64,000 bases of DNA, from positions 21,530 to 85,529 of the forward strand of contig NZ_JBQHTM010000009.1 in NCBI RefSeq assembly GCF_052065695.1, given 5' to 3'. Shown piece after piece: positions 23,205 to 31,976 of the stretch; position 1 is the stretch's first letter; every line of letters starts with the position of its first letter. The translations under genes and the position numbers were made by a program. Under the pieces are notes generated by a model. That model saw nothing but the letters and a program-made list of their open reading frames with translations. It ran no database searches and was not told where the DNA came from. This stretch comes from Intestinimonas sp052065695. Its GTDB lineage: Bacteria > Bacillota > Clostridia > Oscillospirales > Oscillospiraceae.

Positions 23205-23960
23205 ATGCGTATCATCATCTCACCAGCTAAGAAAATGAACGAAGATCTGGACGGGCTGCCGCCTAAAGAGCTGCCTGCTCTGCTGGAGGAGACAGAGCAG
23301 CTGCTGGGCTATCTGAAGGGCCTTTCTTTAACGGAACTGAAGAAGCTGCTCGCCTGCAACGATCAACTGGCCCAACTCAACTACCAGCGGTTCCAGACCA
23401 TGGACCTGCGCCAACGGTTGACACCGGCGCTTCTGGCCTATGAAGGGATTCAGTATCGTTATATGGCGCCTGCGGTATTTTCAGAAGGAGCGTTGGCCTA
23501 TGTGCAGGAGCACCTGCGCATCCTCTCCGGTTTTTACGGAGTGCTCCGCCCCTTCGACGGAGTGACTCCCTACCGGTTGGAGATGCAGGCCAAGCTGAAG
23601 ACTCCGTTTTGTAAGGACCTCTATGCTTTCTGGGGAGGCAAGCTGGCCGAGGCTCTGATGCCCGACGGCGTGGTAGTGGATTTGGCCTCTGGGGAGTATA
23701 GCAAGGCGGTGATCCCCCACCTGCCCGCCGGAACAAGGGTGATTACGCCCGTTTTCGGGGAGCTGCGTGTCGACGGAAAGATAGTGGAGAAAGGGGTCCA
23801 TGTCAAGATGGCCAGAGGGGAGATGGTCCGTTTTCTGGCAGAGGGCAGCGTGGAAGACCCGGAGGGCATCACCGCCTTCGAGGGACTCCATTTTCGGTAT
23901 TGCCCACAGAGATCCCAGCCGGACCGACCGGTCTTTCTGCGCGATGTGGAGAAAAGGTAA
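23205..23960 (+). CDS. yaaA: YaaA family peroxide stress protein
   Basis: The start is ATG 23205 (MRIIISPAKKMNEDLD) after AAGGGAGG; the frame is open from 23118, but that part holds a terminator. The 251-residue protein matches the YaaA/DUF328 family: N-terminal ISPAKKM, central SGFYGVLRPFDGVTPYRLEM, and LASGEYSKAV. In E. coli YaaA lowers free iron and protects DNA from peroxide. It is a single-gene unit; the next promoter lies 17 nt behind its stop codon. Confidence 0.93.
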   Translation: MRIIISPAKKMNEDLDGLPPKELPALLEETEQLLGYLKGLSLTELKKLLACNDQLAQLNYQRFQTMDLRQRLTPALLAYEGIQYRYMAPAVFSEGALAYVQEHLRILSGFYGVLRPFDGVTPYRLEMQAKLKTPFCKDLYAFWGGKLAEALMPDGVVVDLASGEYSKAVIPHLPAGTRVITPVFGELRVDGKIVEKGVHVKMARGEMVRFLAEGSVEDPEGITAFEGLHFRYCPQRSQPDRPVFLRDVEKR

Positions 23961-23977
23961 AGTGGGGTAAAATTCCG

Positions 23978-24006
23978 TTGACGGTGGCATAAATAGCATG
24001 TATAAT
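23978..24006 (+). promoter_or_regulatory. promoter for the Na/Pi symporter gene
   Basis: TTGACG 23978-23983, a 17-nt spacer, TATAAT 24001-24006. It would start a leader of about 250 nt. Confidence 0.8.
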
Positions 24007-24012
24007 GTAATT

Positions 24013-24170
24013 GTGAAAGATTGTGTTTGGGACAGAAAGGACCATGGAGCTATGAGCGATGCTGCTGCGGAAAAAGCCACTGTGCTCACGCGCAAGTGGA
24101 GTTGCCCCAGGCCCGTTGAAGAGACATGACCTGCTTTTCGAATGGAAAAGCAGGCTATGTCTTTTTCTTT
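24013..24170 (+). promoter_or_regulatory. long structured leader with terminator before the Na/Pi symporter
   Basis: The leader holds a G-C-rich region (about 24040-24115, with pairings GAGC/GCTC and CCACT/AGTGG) and then a strong hairpin, roughly GACATGACCTGCTTTTC (24122-24138) with GAAAAGCAGGCTATGTC (24145-24161), followed by TTTTTC. A folded region followed by a terminator in front of a transporter gene is the usual layout of a riboswitch or attenuator. I do not recognise the aptamer class. Confidence 0.55.
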
Positions 24171-24265
24171 TGCCCGAACGCAGGAAAACGCCTGCGGACG
24201 GATGGCAAGGGAACTGATCCGACCATTCGATTTCAGAGAGTAGAAAGAGAAAAAGGAGCATTTCG

Positions 24266-25918
24266 ATGAGTATTGCCAATATTCTGAGCCTGTTGGGCGG
24301 CTTAGCGCTGTTCCTGCACGGAATGCAGATGATGAGCTCCGGCCTGGAGGCCGCGGCCGGCAACCGTATGAAGAGCATCCTGGAAAAGCTGACGGCCAAC
24401 CGGGTGCTGGGCGTACTGGTGGGTGCGGTGATCACCGCCGTCATCCAGTCCTCCTCCGCCACCACGGTCATGGTGGTAGGCTTCGTTAACTCCGGCATGA
24501 TGACCCTCACGCAGGCGGTGTGGATCATCATGGGCGCCAACATCGGCACCACCATCACCGGACAGCTCATCGCCCTGGACGTAGGCGCTTTGGCCCCCTT
24601 CTTTGCCTTCCTGGGCGTGGCTATGATGGTATTTTTGAAAAAACCGCAGCTCCACCACTACGGCAGTATCCTGGGCGGCCTGGGTGTCCTCTTCATCGGT
24701 ATGGACATGATGAGCGCAGCCATGGTCCCCCTGCGCGAAATGCCCGCTTTTGTGGACCTGATGACCAAATTCTCCAATCCGGTGTTGGGTATCCTGGCCG
24801 GCGCACTCTTCACCGCCCTCATCCAGTCCTCCTCCGCTTCTGTGGGTATTCTCCAGGCGCTGGCCAACAGTGGCGTCATCGGACTGGGCAGTGCCGTGTA
24901 TGTCCTGTTCGGCCAGAATATTGGTACCTGCATCACCGCTGTGCTGGCCTCGGTGGGCACCGGGCGCAATGCCAAGCGGACCACTATCATCCACCTGATG
25001 TTCAACATCATCGGCACCGTTCTATTTACCACGCTGTGCCTGGTGACCCCGCTCCTGGGGATCTCCCTGGTGGGTTTCGTGGAGAGCCTCACGCCCAACA
25101 GCCCTGCCTCTCAGATCGCCAACATGCACACCCTCTTTAATATCGTCACCACGCTGCTCCTGCTGCCTCTGGGCAAGTGGATGGTGAAGGCGGCCATGCG
25201 CATCCTGCCTGAGCGCAAGCAGGATCTGGACGAGGGAATGCATCTAGCCTACCTCACGCCCATCAACGCCAATCAGGACCGTACCATCGGTCAGTCTGCC
25301 ATCTATATCAGTCAGCTTCGTCAGGAACTCAACCGCATGCTGGACATGGCGAAGGAAAATGTCTCCACCGCCTTCCGGGCGGTACTGGACCGTGACCCTT
25401 CCTTGGTGACCAAGGAGGAGTCGGTAGAGGAATATATTGACTTCCTCAACAAGGAAATTTCCCAGTTTATCTCCCATGTGATCGTCCACGAGACCAATGA
25501 GCAGGATTCCGCCGCGGTAAGCGCCTATTTCAAGATCGCGGGCAACATTGAGCGTATCGGTGACCACGCCATGAACATCTGCGGTTACAGCGGGATTCTA
25601 AAGGAGAAGGATGTCCACTTCTCCGAGGAAGCAAAGGAAGAAATCCGGGAGATGGAGGCTGTCAGCCGCAAAGCCATTGAGGCGCTCAGCGGTGTGGTAT
25701 CCGATCCCGTGGAGTGGCTCAGCGAGGTTTCCGCCCTGGAGCAGAAGATGGACGACATGACGGCCAGCTTCCGGCGCCACCAGATGGAGCGGATGCGCAA
25801 GGGTATTTGCTCCGATGAGGGCTGTATTCTGTTCTCTGAGATGCTAACCGACTTTGAGCGTATCGGCGATCATGTGCTCAACATCGCGCAGGAGCGCTCC
25901 AGTGCCAGCCTGCCCTGA
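24266..25918 (+). CDS. Na/Pi symporter family protein with PhoU-like domain
   Basis: A 550-residue protein. The membrane part (about 1-310) contains the twin motifs of the NptA/SLC34 family, QSSSATTVMVVGFVNSG near residues 60-75 and QSSSASVGILQALANSG near 190-205. The C-terminal 200 residues are helical and PhoU-like (IAGNIERIGDHAMNI, DFERIGDHVLNIA). It takes up phosphate with sodium at the inner membrane. ATG 24266 is preceded by AAAAAGGAG. It is controlled by the leader described upstream. Confidence 0.92.
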   Translation: MSIANILSLLGGLALFLHGMQMMSSGLEAAAGNRMKSILEKLTANRVLGVLVGAVITAVIQSSSATTVMVVGFVNSGMMTLTQAVWIIMGANIGTTITGQLIALDVGALAPFFAFLGVAMMVFLKKPQLHHYGSILGGLGVLFIGMDMMSAAMVPLREMPAFVDLMTKFSNPVLGILAGALFTALIQSSSASVGILQALANSGVIGLGSAVYVLFGQNIGTCITAVLASVGTGRNAKRTTIIHLMFNIIGTVLFTTLCLVTPLLGISLVGFVESLTPNSPASQIANMHTLFNIVTTLLLLPLGKWMVKAAMRILPERKQDLDEGMHLAYLTPINANQDRTIGQSAIYISQLRQELNRMLDMAKENVSTAFRAVLDRDPSLVTKEESVEEYIDFLNKEISQFISHVIVHETNEQDSAAVSAYFKIAGNIERIGDHAMNICGYSGILKEKDVHFSEEAKEEIREMEAVSRKAIEALSGVVSDPVEWLSEVSALEQKMDDMTASFRRHQMERMRKGICSDEGCILFSEMLTDFERIGDHVLNIAQERSSASLP

Positions 25919-25932
25919 GGTGGAAGATAGAA

Positions 25933-25978
25933 CAAAACCGCCATGCTCCGGCTCAGGCCGGGACATGGCGGTCTTTGT
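25933..25978. terminator. intrinsic terminator between convergent genes
   Basis: ACCGCCATG (25937-25945) pairs with CATGGCGGT (25964-25972), with an inner CCGG/CCGG stem, CTTTGT after it and AAAAC before it. Serves the symporter gene and possibly the opposing GGDEF gene. Confidence 0.75.
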
Positions 25979-25982
25979 CTGT

Positions 25983-27488
25983 TTAGAGGGGCTCACCGGA
26001 GAAAATGCTCCAGCCGTCTTTGCCGCGGTGCTTGGCACAGTATAGAGCGCTGTCGGCGTGGGGATAGAGCTCATTAAAGGAGTGACCTTGGTCGGGGATC
26101 ATAGCAGCGCCTACGCTACAGGAGACGGAGATTTGAGAGTAGGTTGGGTCTGTGAGGAGACGGAATTCTTCGCACAGGCGGCGCATGTGCAGTTCCAAAA
26201 CCGACTGGGAGGATACATCCTTCATCAGGACCATAAACTCATCACCGCCGATTCGACCGATGACATCACTCTGACGGAAATGAGCGCGCAGCAGGTCCGC
26301 AGTCAGGATCAGAATGGAGTCACCGGCCTGGTGTCCCCAGACATCGTTGATTTTCTTGAAATTGTCCAGATCCAACATCAGAAGGGCGCCCTGCCTGTTG
26401 GGGCCGGCCAGCCAGGTATTGATACACGCACTGGTGCTGGTGCGATTGAGCAGGCCGGTGAGAGGATCGGCCTGGGCCTGATGGAGCAGTCGGCGCCGGT
26501 CTCCCAGAGAAATGTGGATCATAGAGATCAGGAGAAGCAGCACGCCCGCCAAAAAGGCGATCCCCAGATAGAGAACATCCCGGAAGATGAAGCTGTAGTC
26601 GGCGCTGGCCTCACTGTCGGAGACGGTGTAGCACATCATCCAGCCGTTGTCCAGGCCGGTGGACTGGTAGACCATGTACTGGACCTCACCGTTATAGCGG
26701 GCAAAGAAATGGCCGCTGGCACCGGAGGCGAAGTCCTGCCTGATCTGGTCGGCACCGGCGCCGACCAGAGGCTCCATAGAGGCATAGTAGTCAAAAATAG
26801 TGTCGTACTGGGTGGGAAGGGTAGGCGAGGTGGTAGAGATCAAGACACCGCCGGAGGTGACCAGCAGGGGGTGGCCTCTGCCGTTGTAGAGCCCGGAGAA
26901 GAGAAATTCGCTGACCTGTCCAATGTTGAAGGCGCCGCTTACTACCCCCAGGGTCTGACCGTCCTCGCTGTGTATGGGGACGGCCAGGACTACCTTTATC
27001 TCACTGTCCACAGAGCTGGAGAGCGGGTCGCTGATGGCGCGCGCACCGGACAAGGCGGTCAGGAAGTAGTCCCGGTATCCGACGTTGGTGATGGCGCCAT
27101 CATTGGCGTAGCCAACGCCGGAGGGAGAGATGAGGAGGATGCGGGAGAACTTACCGGTGGAGACAATGGCGTTGGCCATCAGCAGATTGTCCGTATCGAC
27201 CAGCTTTCCCTGGTGGGCCACAAAGCGGGCCAGACCGTCCAGCGTGGAAAAGTGCGTGTCAATAACGGAGTTGAGGTAGTTGCACTGCTGCTCCACATTG
27301 CTGCGCAGGGAGAGCAGGGTCTGCGCTTCCACAGAGTTCTTTTCATAGAAAATGAAAAAGATCATACAGACTGCCAGATACAGTAAAAACAGGATCAGCA
27401 ACGGCGCATAGCGGCGAATGCGGCTGACATGCAATTCAGAAATGATATCCACCTCCTTGCATGATATCCTGTACTCATAGTATACCAT
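25983..27488 (-). CDS. membrane GGDEF diguanylate cyclase with extracellular Cache-like sensor
   Basis: Up to 501 residues. There is a membrane segment at about 28-48, a periplasm-side sensor of about 250 residues of Cache type (contains SPSGVGYANDGAITNVGYRDYF), and a second membrane segment near 300-325. The C-terminal GGDEF domain has an intact RIGGDEFMVL motif near 414, so it is likely active in making c-di-GMP. The start is unclear: the strong AAGGAGG (minus strand, 27452-27458) has no ATG, GTG or TTG at normal distance but does have ATT at 27443. The ATG at 27488 has no ribosome site. Confidence 0.88.
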   Translation of the reverse strand: MVYYEYRISCKEVDIISELHVSRIRRYAPLLILFLLYLAVCMIFFIFYEKNSVEAQTLLSLRSNVEQQCNYLNSVIDTHFSTLDGLARFVAHQGKLVDTDNLLMANAIVSTGKFSRILLISPSGVGYANDGAITNVGYRDYFLTALSGARAISDPLSSSVDSEIKVVLAVPIHSEDGQTLGVVSGAFNIGQVSEFLFSGLYNGRGHPLLVTSGGVLISTTSPTLPTQYDTIFDYYASMEPLVGAGADQIRQDFASGASGHFFARYNGEVQYMVYQSTGLDNGWMMCYTVSDSEASADYSFIFRDVLYLGIAFLAGVLLLLISMIHISLGDRRRLLHQAQADPLTGLLNRTSTSACINTWLAGPNRQGALLMLDLDNFKKINDVWGHQAGDSILILTADLLRAHFRQSDVIGRIGGDEFMVLMKDVSSQSVLELHMRRLCEEFRLLTDPTYSQISVSCSVGAAMIPDQGHSFNELYPHADSALYCAKHRGKDGWSIFSGEPL

Positions 27489-27623
27489 ATTTTAAATGGA
27501 AGCGGAACGGGGAAACTGTCGGATTATAGATGTAAAGTTGCGAATTTTACATATAAAAGAAAGAAATAATGGATATAAAACAAAAATAAGTTACTATTTA
27601 AGACAAAAGGGGACAGGAAAACC

Positions 27624-28598
27624 ATGTATTATTACTTTGCTCCCATGGAGGGGGTGACGGGAAGGCTGTTCCGGCGGGTCCACAGTCAGTTCTTTCATGG
27701 GGTGGACAAATATTTTATGCCTTTTGTCTCGCCTGGAAAGGACAGGGTCTTTTCCAGGCGGGATATGAGGGAACTCACGCCGGATGCAGAGGCCAGGGTG
27801 CCGAAGGTGCCGCAGCTGTTGACCTGTCAGACGGAGGACTTCCTCTGGGCGGCAAAACTGTTGGCCGACCTGGGCTATCGGGAGGTTAATCTGAATCTGG
27901 GCTGTCCTTCAGGGACTGTCACCGCTAAAGGGAAGGGAGCCGGCTTCCTTCGGGACCCGGATGGACTGGATCGCTTTCTGGAGCAGATCTTCAGCCGGAG
28001 CAAAGTCGCCATTTCCATCAAGACACGGGTGGGCTTTGCATCGCCGGAGGAATTTGAACGGCTACTGGAGTGCTTTGACCGCTATCCCTGTACGGAGCTT
28101 ATCGTCCACCCTAGAGTGCGGTCAGACTTCTATAAAGGCAAGGTGCGGCTAGAGGCCTTTGCCTTGGCGACGGAGCGGAGTACCGCTCCCCTGTGCTACA
28201 ACGGAGATCTGACCACTTCGGATGAGATCGGGACCTTCCGGCAGCGGTTCCCAATGGTGGAGCGGGTGATGCTGGGCCGGGGATTGGTGGGCGACCCCGC
28301 CCTGGCGTCCAAGGCCAAAGGAGGACTGGCGGCCGACCGGGACACGCTGCGGCGGTTCCACGATGCCCTCTATGAGGGCTACGTGGAGGCATTTGGCAGT
28401 CGGCACAACGCTATGCTTCGGATGAAGGAGCTGTGGTTCTATCTCATTTGGCTCTTTGACGGTCATGAGCGCCTGAGCAAGGCCCTGAAGAAGGCCAGAA
28501 ACCCTGCCGAGTATGAAGCGTGTGTGGAGGCCATTTTCGGGGAGCTCTCCCTACGGAGGGATTCTGCTGCCGGCTGGCGGGATCGTCCTATTTTTTGA
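27624..28598 (+). CDS. tRNA-dihydrouridine synthase
   Basis: A 324-residue TIM-barrel flavoprotein of the Dus family. The motifs are FAPMEGVTG at the start, VNLNLGCPSGTVTAKGKGAGF (holding the catalytic Cys) and SIKTRVGF. It reduces specific uridines in the tRNA D-loop with NADPH and FMN. Start ATG 27624 after AAAAGGGGACAGG. The upstream 130 nt are AT-rich and hold no gene. Which Dus subgroup is not clear. Confidence 0.93.
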   Translation: MYYYFAPMEGVTGRLFRRVHSQFFHGVDKYFMPFVSPGKDRVFSRRDMRELTPDAEARVPKVPQLLTCQTEDFLWAAKLLADLGYREVNLNLGCPSGTVTAKGKGAGFLRDPDGLDRFLEQIFSRSKVAISIKTRVGFASPEEFERLLECFDRYPCTELIVHPRVRSDFYKGKVRLEAFALATERSTAPLCYNGDLTTSDEIGTFRQRFPMVERVMLGRGLVGDPALASKAKGGLAADRDTLRRFHDALYEGYVEAFGSRHNAMLRMKELWFYLIWLFDGHERLSKALKKARNPAEYEACVEAIFGELSLRRDSAAGWRDRPIF

Positions 28599-28623
28599 CA
28601 CGGGTCCGGTCGGGTGGTATGAT
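28595..28623 (+). promoter_or_regulatory. promoter for the nitroreductase gene
   Basis: TTGACA 28595-28600, 17-nt spacer, TATGAT 28618-28623, overlapping the stop codon of the dus gene. The leader is short (about 30 nt). Confidence 0.75.
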
Positions 28624-28655
28624 AGGAGCATCCTGATAGAAATGGGGGATCAAAC

Positions 28656-29176
28656 TTGGAAAACAAGGCATATGAGACCATTCTGGGGCGCCGGAGCATC
28701 CGGGCCTTTCAGCCCAAGCAGGTGGAGCAGAAGGACCTGGACGCGGTGCTCCAGGCGGGGCTGTATGCCCCCTGCGGAATGGGCAGCCAAATGGTGACCC
28801 TGGTGGCCGTCCAGGACCCGGAGGTCGGGAGTAAGCTGTCCGCCATGAACGCCGCCATTATGGGCACCAACAGTGATCCCTATTACGGAGCTCCCACCAT
28901 CGTGGTGGTGCTGGCGTCTCCGGAGCGGTATACCTGGGTGGAGGACGGCAGCTGTGCCCTGACCGTCATGATGGAGGCCGCCCACGCCCTGGGCCTGGGC
29001 TCCTGCTGGATTCACCGGGCGCGGGAGATGTTCGACAGCGACGAGGGCAAGGCCCTGCTCAAGGTGTGGGGTGTCCCCGAGGGCATGCGGGGCGTGGGTG
29101 CCCTGGCCCTGGGCTATCCTGCGGTGAAGCACCCAAAGCGCCCGAGCGGAAGCCAGGCCGCGTCTTTAAGATCTGA
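28656..29176 (+). pseudogene. nitroreductase family protein, frameshifted near its C-terminus
   Basis: It starts with TTG 28656 (MENKAYETILGRRSIRAFQP), a normal FMN nitroreductase start, and stays in frame to ALALGYPAVKHPKRP. Read straight on, the frame runs through the terminator and into the opposite gene to 29285. Adding one base in the CCC at 29141-29143 gives ERKPGRVFKI and stop TGA at 29174-29176, the usual end for this family (compare the related gene at 43378, ending RREGRCVFL). So a single-base deletion, real or a sequencing error, changed only the last ten residues; the core may still fold. Confidence 0.8.
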
Positions 29177-29181
29177 AGGCG

Positions 29182-29218
29182 AAAAAGCCGTCCGGTTCTT
29201 TGAACCGGACGGCTTTTT
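29182..29218. terminator. bidirectional terminator
   Basis: AAAAAGCCGTCCGGTTC (29182-29198) and GAACCGGACGGCTTTTT (29202-29218) are perfect complements across a 3-nt loop with T-runs on both strands. It serves the nitroreductase and the opposing iron operon. Confidence 0.93.
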
Positions 29219-29232
29219 TCCTGTGCGGACAT

Positions 29233-30201
29233 TCAGAGGGGGAGCGCATTCTCCAGGTCGGCGAGCATGGTGTCCAGGGCGGTGATGCCGCCCTCGGCGG
29301 TGTACCACACGGCGGGGTGGGCCAGGTAGACGATGCGGTCGTTTTTGTAGGCGGTGGTTCCCATGACCAGCTGGTTCTCCACGATCTCCCGGGCCAGCTT
29401 GGCGCCCTCGGTGGCAATGGCGGCGTCCCGATCCAGGACGAAGATGTAGTCGGGGTCCTTGTCCACCACGAACTCGAAGGAGGCCTCGTTTCCGTGGGTG
29501 GAGGTGTCGAGAGAGGCGTCCACGCCGATGTTGTCAAAGCCCAGCTCCCGGCCAATGATGGAGCAGCGGCCGTCGCTGCCCAGCACGTTGAAGCTGCCGC
29601 TGGTGCACATGCCCACGATAGCGGTCTTGCCGGCGGCAAAGGCGGACAGGGTAGCGATGCGGCCCTCAAAGTCTGCCATGAGCTCGTCCACCTTGTCATC
29701 CAGACCGAACAGGGAGGCCACGGAGGCGGCGTTCCGTCGGACGCTCTCCACCACTCCCAGGTCGGTGTCGGTGGAGAGGTAGACCACAGGGGCGATCTCG
29801 CTGAGGGCGGCATAGGAGGTGGCCAGACGGCCGCCGATGAAGATGACGTCGGGGTCACAGGCCATGACGGCCTCCAGGTCGGCCTCCTTGATGGTGCCCA
29901 GATCGGCAATGCCGCCGCCGATGTAGCCCTGGAGGTAGTCCAGGCTGGTGTCGGCGGTGCCCACCACCCGGTCGCCCACGCCCAGGGCGTCCAGAATGTC
30001 CAGAGCGGCCATATCCAGCACGGCCACGCACTGGGGGTCATAGGGGACCTCCACCTCCACCGCCTCCTTGGCGCCGTTGAGGGAGGCGACGGTGACGGTG
30101 GCGGAGGGCTCCGCGGGGGCGGAGGAGGACGCGCCGCCGGAGCAGGCGGCCAGGGAGAGGGACAGGCCCAGGGCCAGGGCCAGAGAGACGAGCTTCTTCA
30201 T
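29233..30201 (-). CDS. siderophore/iron ABC transporter substrate-binding lipoprotein
   Basis: I choose ATG 30201 (MKKLVSLALALGLSLSLAAC) with AAGGAG 9 nt upstream. The 322-residue protein has a lipoprotein signal peptide with lipobox LAAC at about 17-20, then a Ser/Ala-rich linker and a class III binding fold (PQCVAVLDMAALDILDALG, YIFVLDRDAAIA). It is closest to the FhuD/CeuA/YclQ type that binds ferric siderophores. Last gene of the operon, as yclQ is in Bacillus yclNOPQ. Confidence 0.9.
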   Translation of the reverse strand: MKKLVSLALALGLSLSLAACSGGASSSAPAEPSATVTVASLNGAKEAVEVEVPYDPQCVAVLDMAALDILDALGVGDRVVGTADTSLDYLQGYIGGGIADLGTIKEADLEAVMACDPDVIFIGGRLATSYAALSEIAPVVYLSTDTDLGVVESVRRNAASVASLFGLDDKVDELMADFEGRIATLSAFAAGKTAIVGMCTSGSFNVLGSDGRCSIIGRELGFDNIGVDASLDTSTHGNEASFEFVVDKDPDYIFVLDRDAAIATEGAKLAREIVENQLVMGTTAYKNDRIVYLAHPAVWYTAEGGITALDTMLADLENALPL

Positions 30202-30242
30202 GTGGGGGAACTCCTTTTCATCAAAAGTACGGAAAATAGGGG

Positions 30243-30995
30243 TCAATAGTAGATGGACAGGGGCTTTCCCTGGATGTTCAGGATCTCAAAGTCCACCCGG
30301 TAGATCTCGGACAGGTTCTCCTTGGTGATGACCTCCTCCACGGTGCCGAACCTGGCGATCCTGCCGTCCTTGAAGGCGCAGATGTAGTCGGAGTAGAAGG
30401 CGGCGTAGTTGATCTCATGGAGGACCAGAATCACTGTCTTACCCAACTCGTCGCAGAGCCGGCGGACGATCTTCATCATGTTGGTGGCATGGTAGATGTC
30501 CAGGTTGTTGGTGGGCTCGTCCAGAAGGATGTACTCGGTGTCCTGGGCGATGACCATGGCGATCATGGCCCGCTGGCGCTGTCCGCCGGAGAGCTCGTCG
30601 ATAAAGCGGTCCTGGAACTCCTCCAGCTCCATGTAGGAGATGGCCCGGTCGATGATGGCCCGGTCCTCGTCGGTGAGACGGCTGCCCGAGTAGGGGAAGC
30701 GGCCAAAGGCCACCAGCTCCCGGACGGTGAGCTTCATCTGGATGCTGTTGCTCTGGGTGAGGATGGCCAGGCGCTTGGAGAGCTCCTTGCTCTTCCACTT
30801 GCCGATGTCCTTGCCCTCGAAGTCCACAAGGCCGCTGTCGTGGGCGATGAGCCGGGAGATCATGCCCATCACCGTGGATTTTCCAGCGCCGTTGGGGCCG
30901 ATGAGGGAGATGACCTTCCCCTTGGGGATGGTGAAGCTGACGGCGTCCACCACGGTCTTGCCGTCATAGCGTTTGGTCAGTTCGGAGATCCTCAT
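30243..30995 (-). CDS. iron-siderophore ABC transporter ATP-binding protein
   Basis: A 250-residue ABC ATPase with Walker A GPNGAGKST at about 33-41, signature LSGGQRQRA near 138 and Walker B YILLDEPTNNLD. The size and order match the FecE/YclP family that powers siderophore uptake. It starts 4 nt after the permease gene on the minus strand. Confidence 0.93.
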   Translation of the reverse strand: MRISELTKRYDGKTVVDAVSFTIPKGKVISLIGPNGAGKSTVMGMISRLIAHDSGLVDFEGKDIGKWKSKELSKRLAILTQSNSIQMKLTVRELVAFGRFPYSGSRLTDEDRAIIDRAISYMELEEFQDRFIDELSGGQRQRAMIAMVIAQDTEYILLDEPTNNLDIYHATNMMKIVRRLCDELGKTVILVLHEINYAAFYSDYICAFKDGRIARFGTVEEVITKENLSEIYRVDFEILNIQGKPLSIYY

Positions 30996-30998
30996 GGA

Positions 30999-31976
30999 TC
31001 ACACCTTCTTTCTCGTCAGCAGTAAGTAGAGGAAGTAGAGGCCGCCGCCTACGGTGATAAAGACGCTCACGGGCACGGCGTAGGTGTAGATATGCTCCAC
31101 GATGAGCTGTCCGCCCACCAGTACCCCCATGCCGAAGAGGGCGGAGCCCAGGATGAGCTGGCTGTGGCGGTAGGTCCGGAGGAGCTGCCGGGAGAGGTTG
31201 GCGATGATGAGCCCCAGGAAGGAGATGGGGCCCACCATGGCGGTGGCCACGGCGATGCACAGGGTCACCCCCAGAAGCAGCCGGCGGACGCAGCGGTCGT
31301 AGTCCACCCCCAGGTTGATAGCCTTGTCCTTGCCCAACGTAAGCACATCCAGCAGGGCCAGCTCTTTCCGCAGGGCAAAGGTGATGCCTGCTAGCAGCAG
31401 GGTAGAGAAGAGGAGGATCTCTGAGTTGATGTTGCTGAAGCTGGCCACCAGGGAGGTGAGCAGGGTGTCGTACTCGTTGGGGTCCATGACCCGGGTGAGG
31501 GTGGTCTGGATGCTGCCGAAGAAGGAGGTGAGCACCGTCCCCACCAGCAGCACGTACAGCACGTTGTGCCGGGTCTTTTTAAAAATCCAGCTGTAGACCA
31601 CCGTAGCGGTGAGGCCCATGAGCACCACGTCCACGGCAAAGGAGAGGTTGGTGTTGGCGGCCATGAGGCTGCCCGAGCCCAGAAAGAAGACCACCGCCGT
31701 GTGGATAAGGGTGTAAAGAGAGTTCATGCCCAGCAGGCAGGGGGTGACGATGGTGTTATTGATGACGGACTGAAAGACGATGGAGGCGCCGCCGATGGCG
31801 AAGGCGGTGAGGAGCATGGCCAGGAGCTTGGGGGTGCGAAGCTTCATGGCATACCACAGGAGTCTAGTATTTCCAAAATTCACCTCTATCAATAGATAGC
31901 TGACGGCACAGAGCAAGACCAGAAGGGTGAGGAGCAGCAGCTTCCGGCGATTGCTGCGGATGGCAGACAGGTTCAC
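30999..31976 (-). CDS. iron-siderophore ABC transporter permease (second)
   Basis: A 325-residue FecCD-type membrane protein with about nine or ten helices. The loop GPISFLGLIIANLSRQLL is the ATPase contact typical of this class. Its start overlaps the previous permease gene by 4 nt (31973-31976), indicating translational coupling. Confidence 0.92.
   Translation of the reverse strand: MNLSAIRSNRRKLLLLTLLVLLCAVSYLLIEVNFGNTRLLWYAMKLRTPKLLAMLLTAFAIGGASIVFQSVINNTIVTPCLLGMNSLYTLIHTAVVFFLGSGSLMAANTNLSFAVDVVLMGLTATVVYSWIFKKTRHNVLYVLLVGTVLTSFFGSIQTTLTRVMDPNEYDTLLTSLVASFSNINSEILLFSTLLLAGITFALRKELALLDVLTLGKDKAINLGVDYDRCVRRLLLGVTLCIAVATAMVGPISFLGLIIANLSRQLLRTYRHSQLILGSALFGMGVLVGGQLIVEHIYTYAVPVSVFITVGGGLYFLYLLLTRKKV

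Noticed and set aside
29177..29285. Natural C-terminal extension of the nitroreductase
   Set aside because: It reads through a perfect terminator and antisense to the iron-binding lipoprotein gene; a one-base shift restores the family ending.
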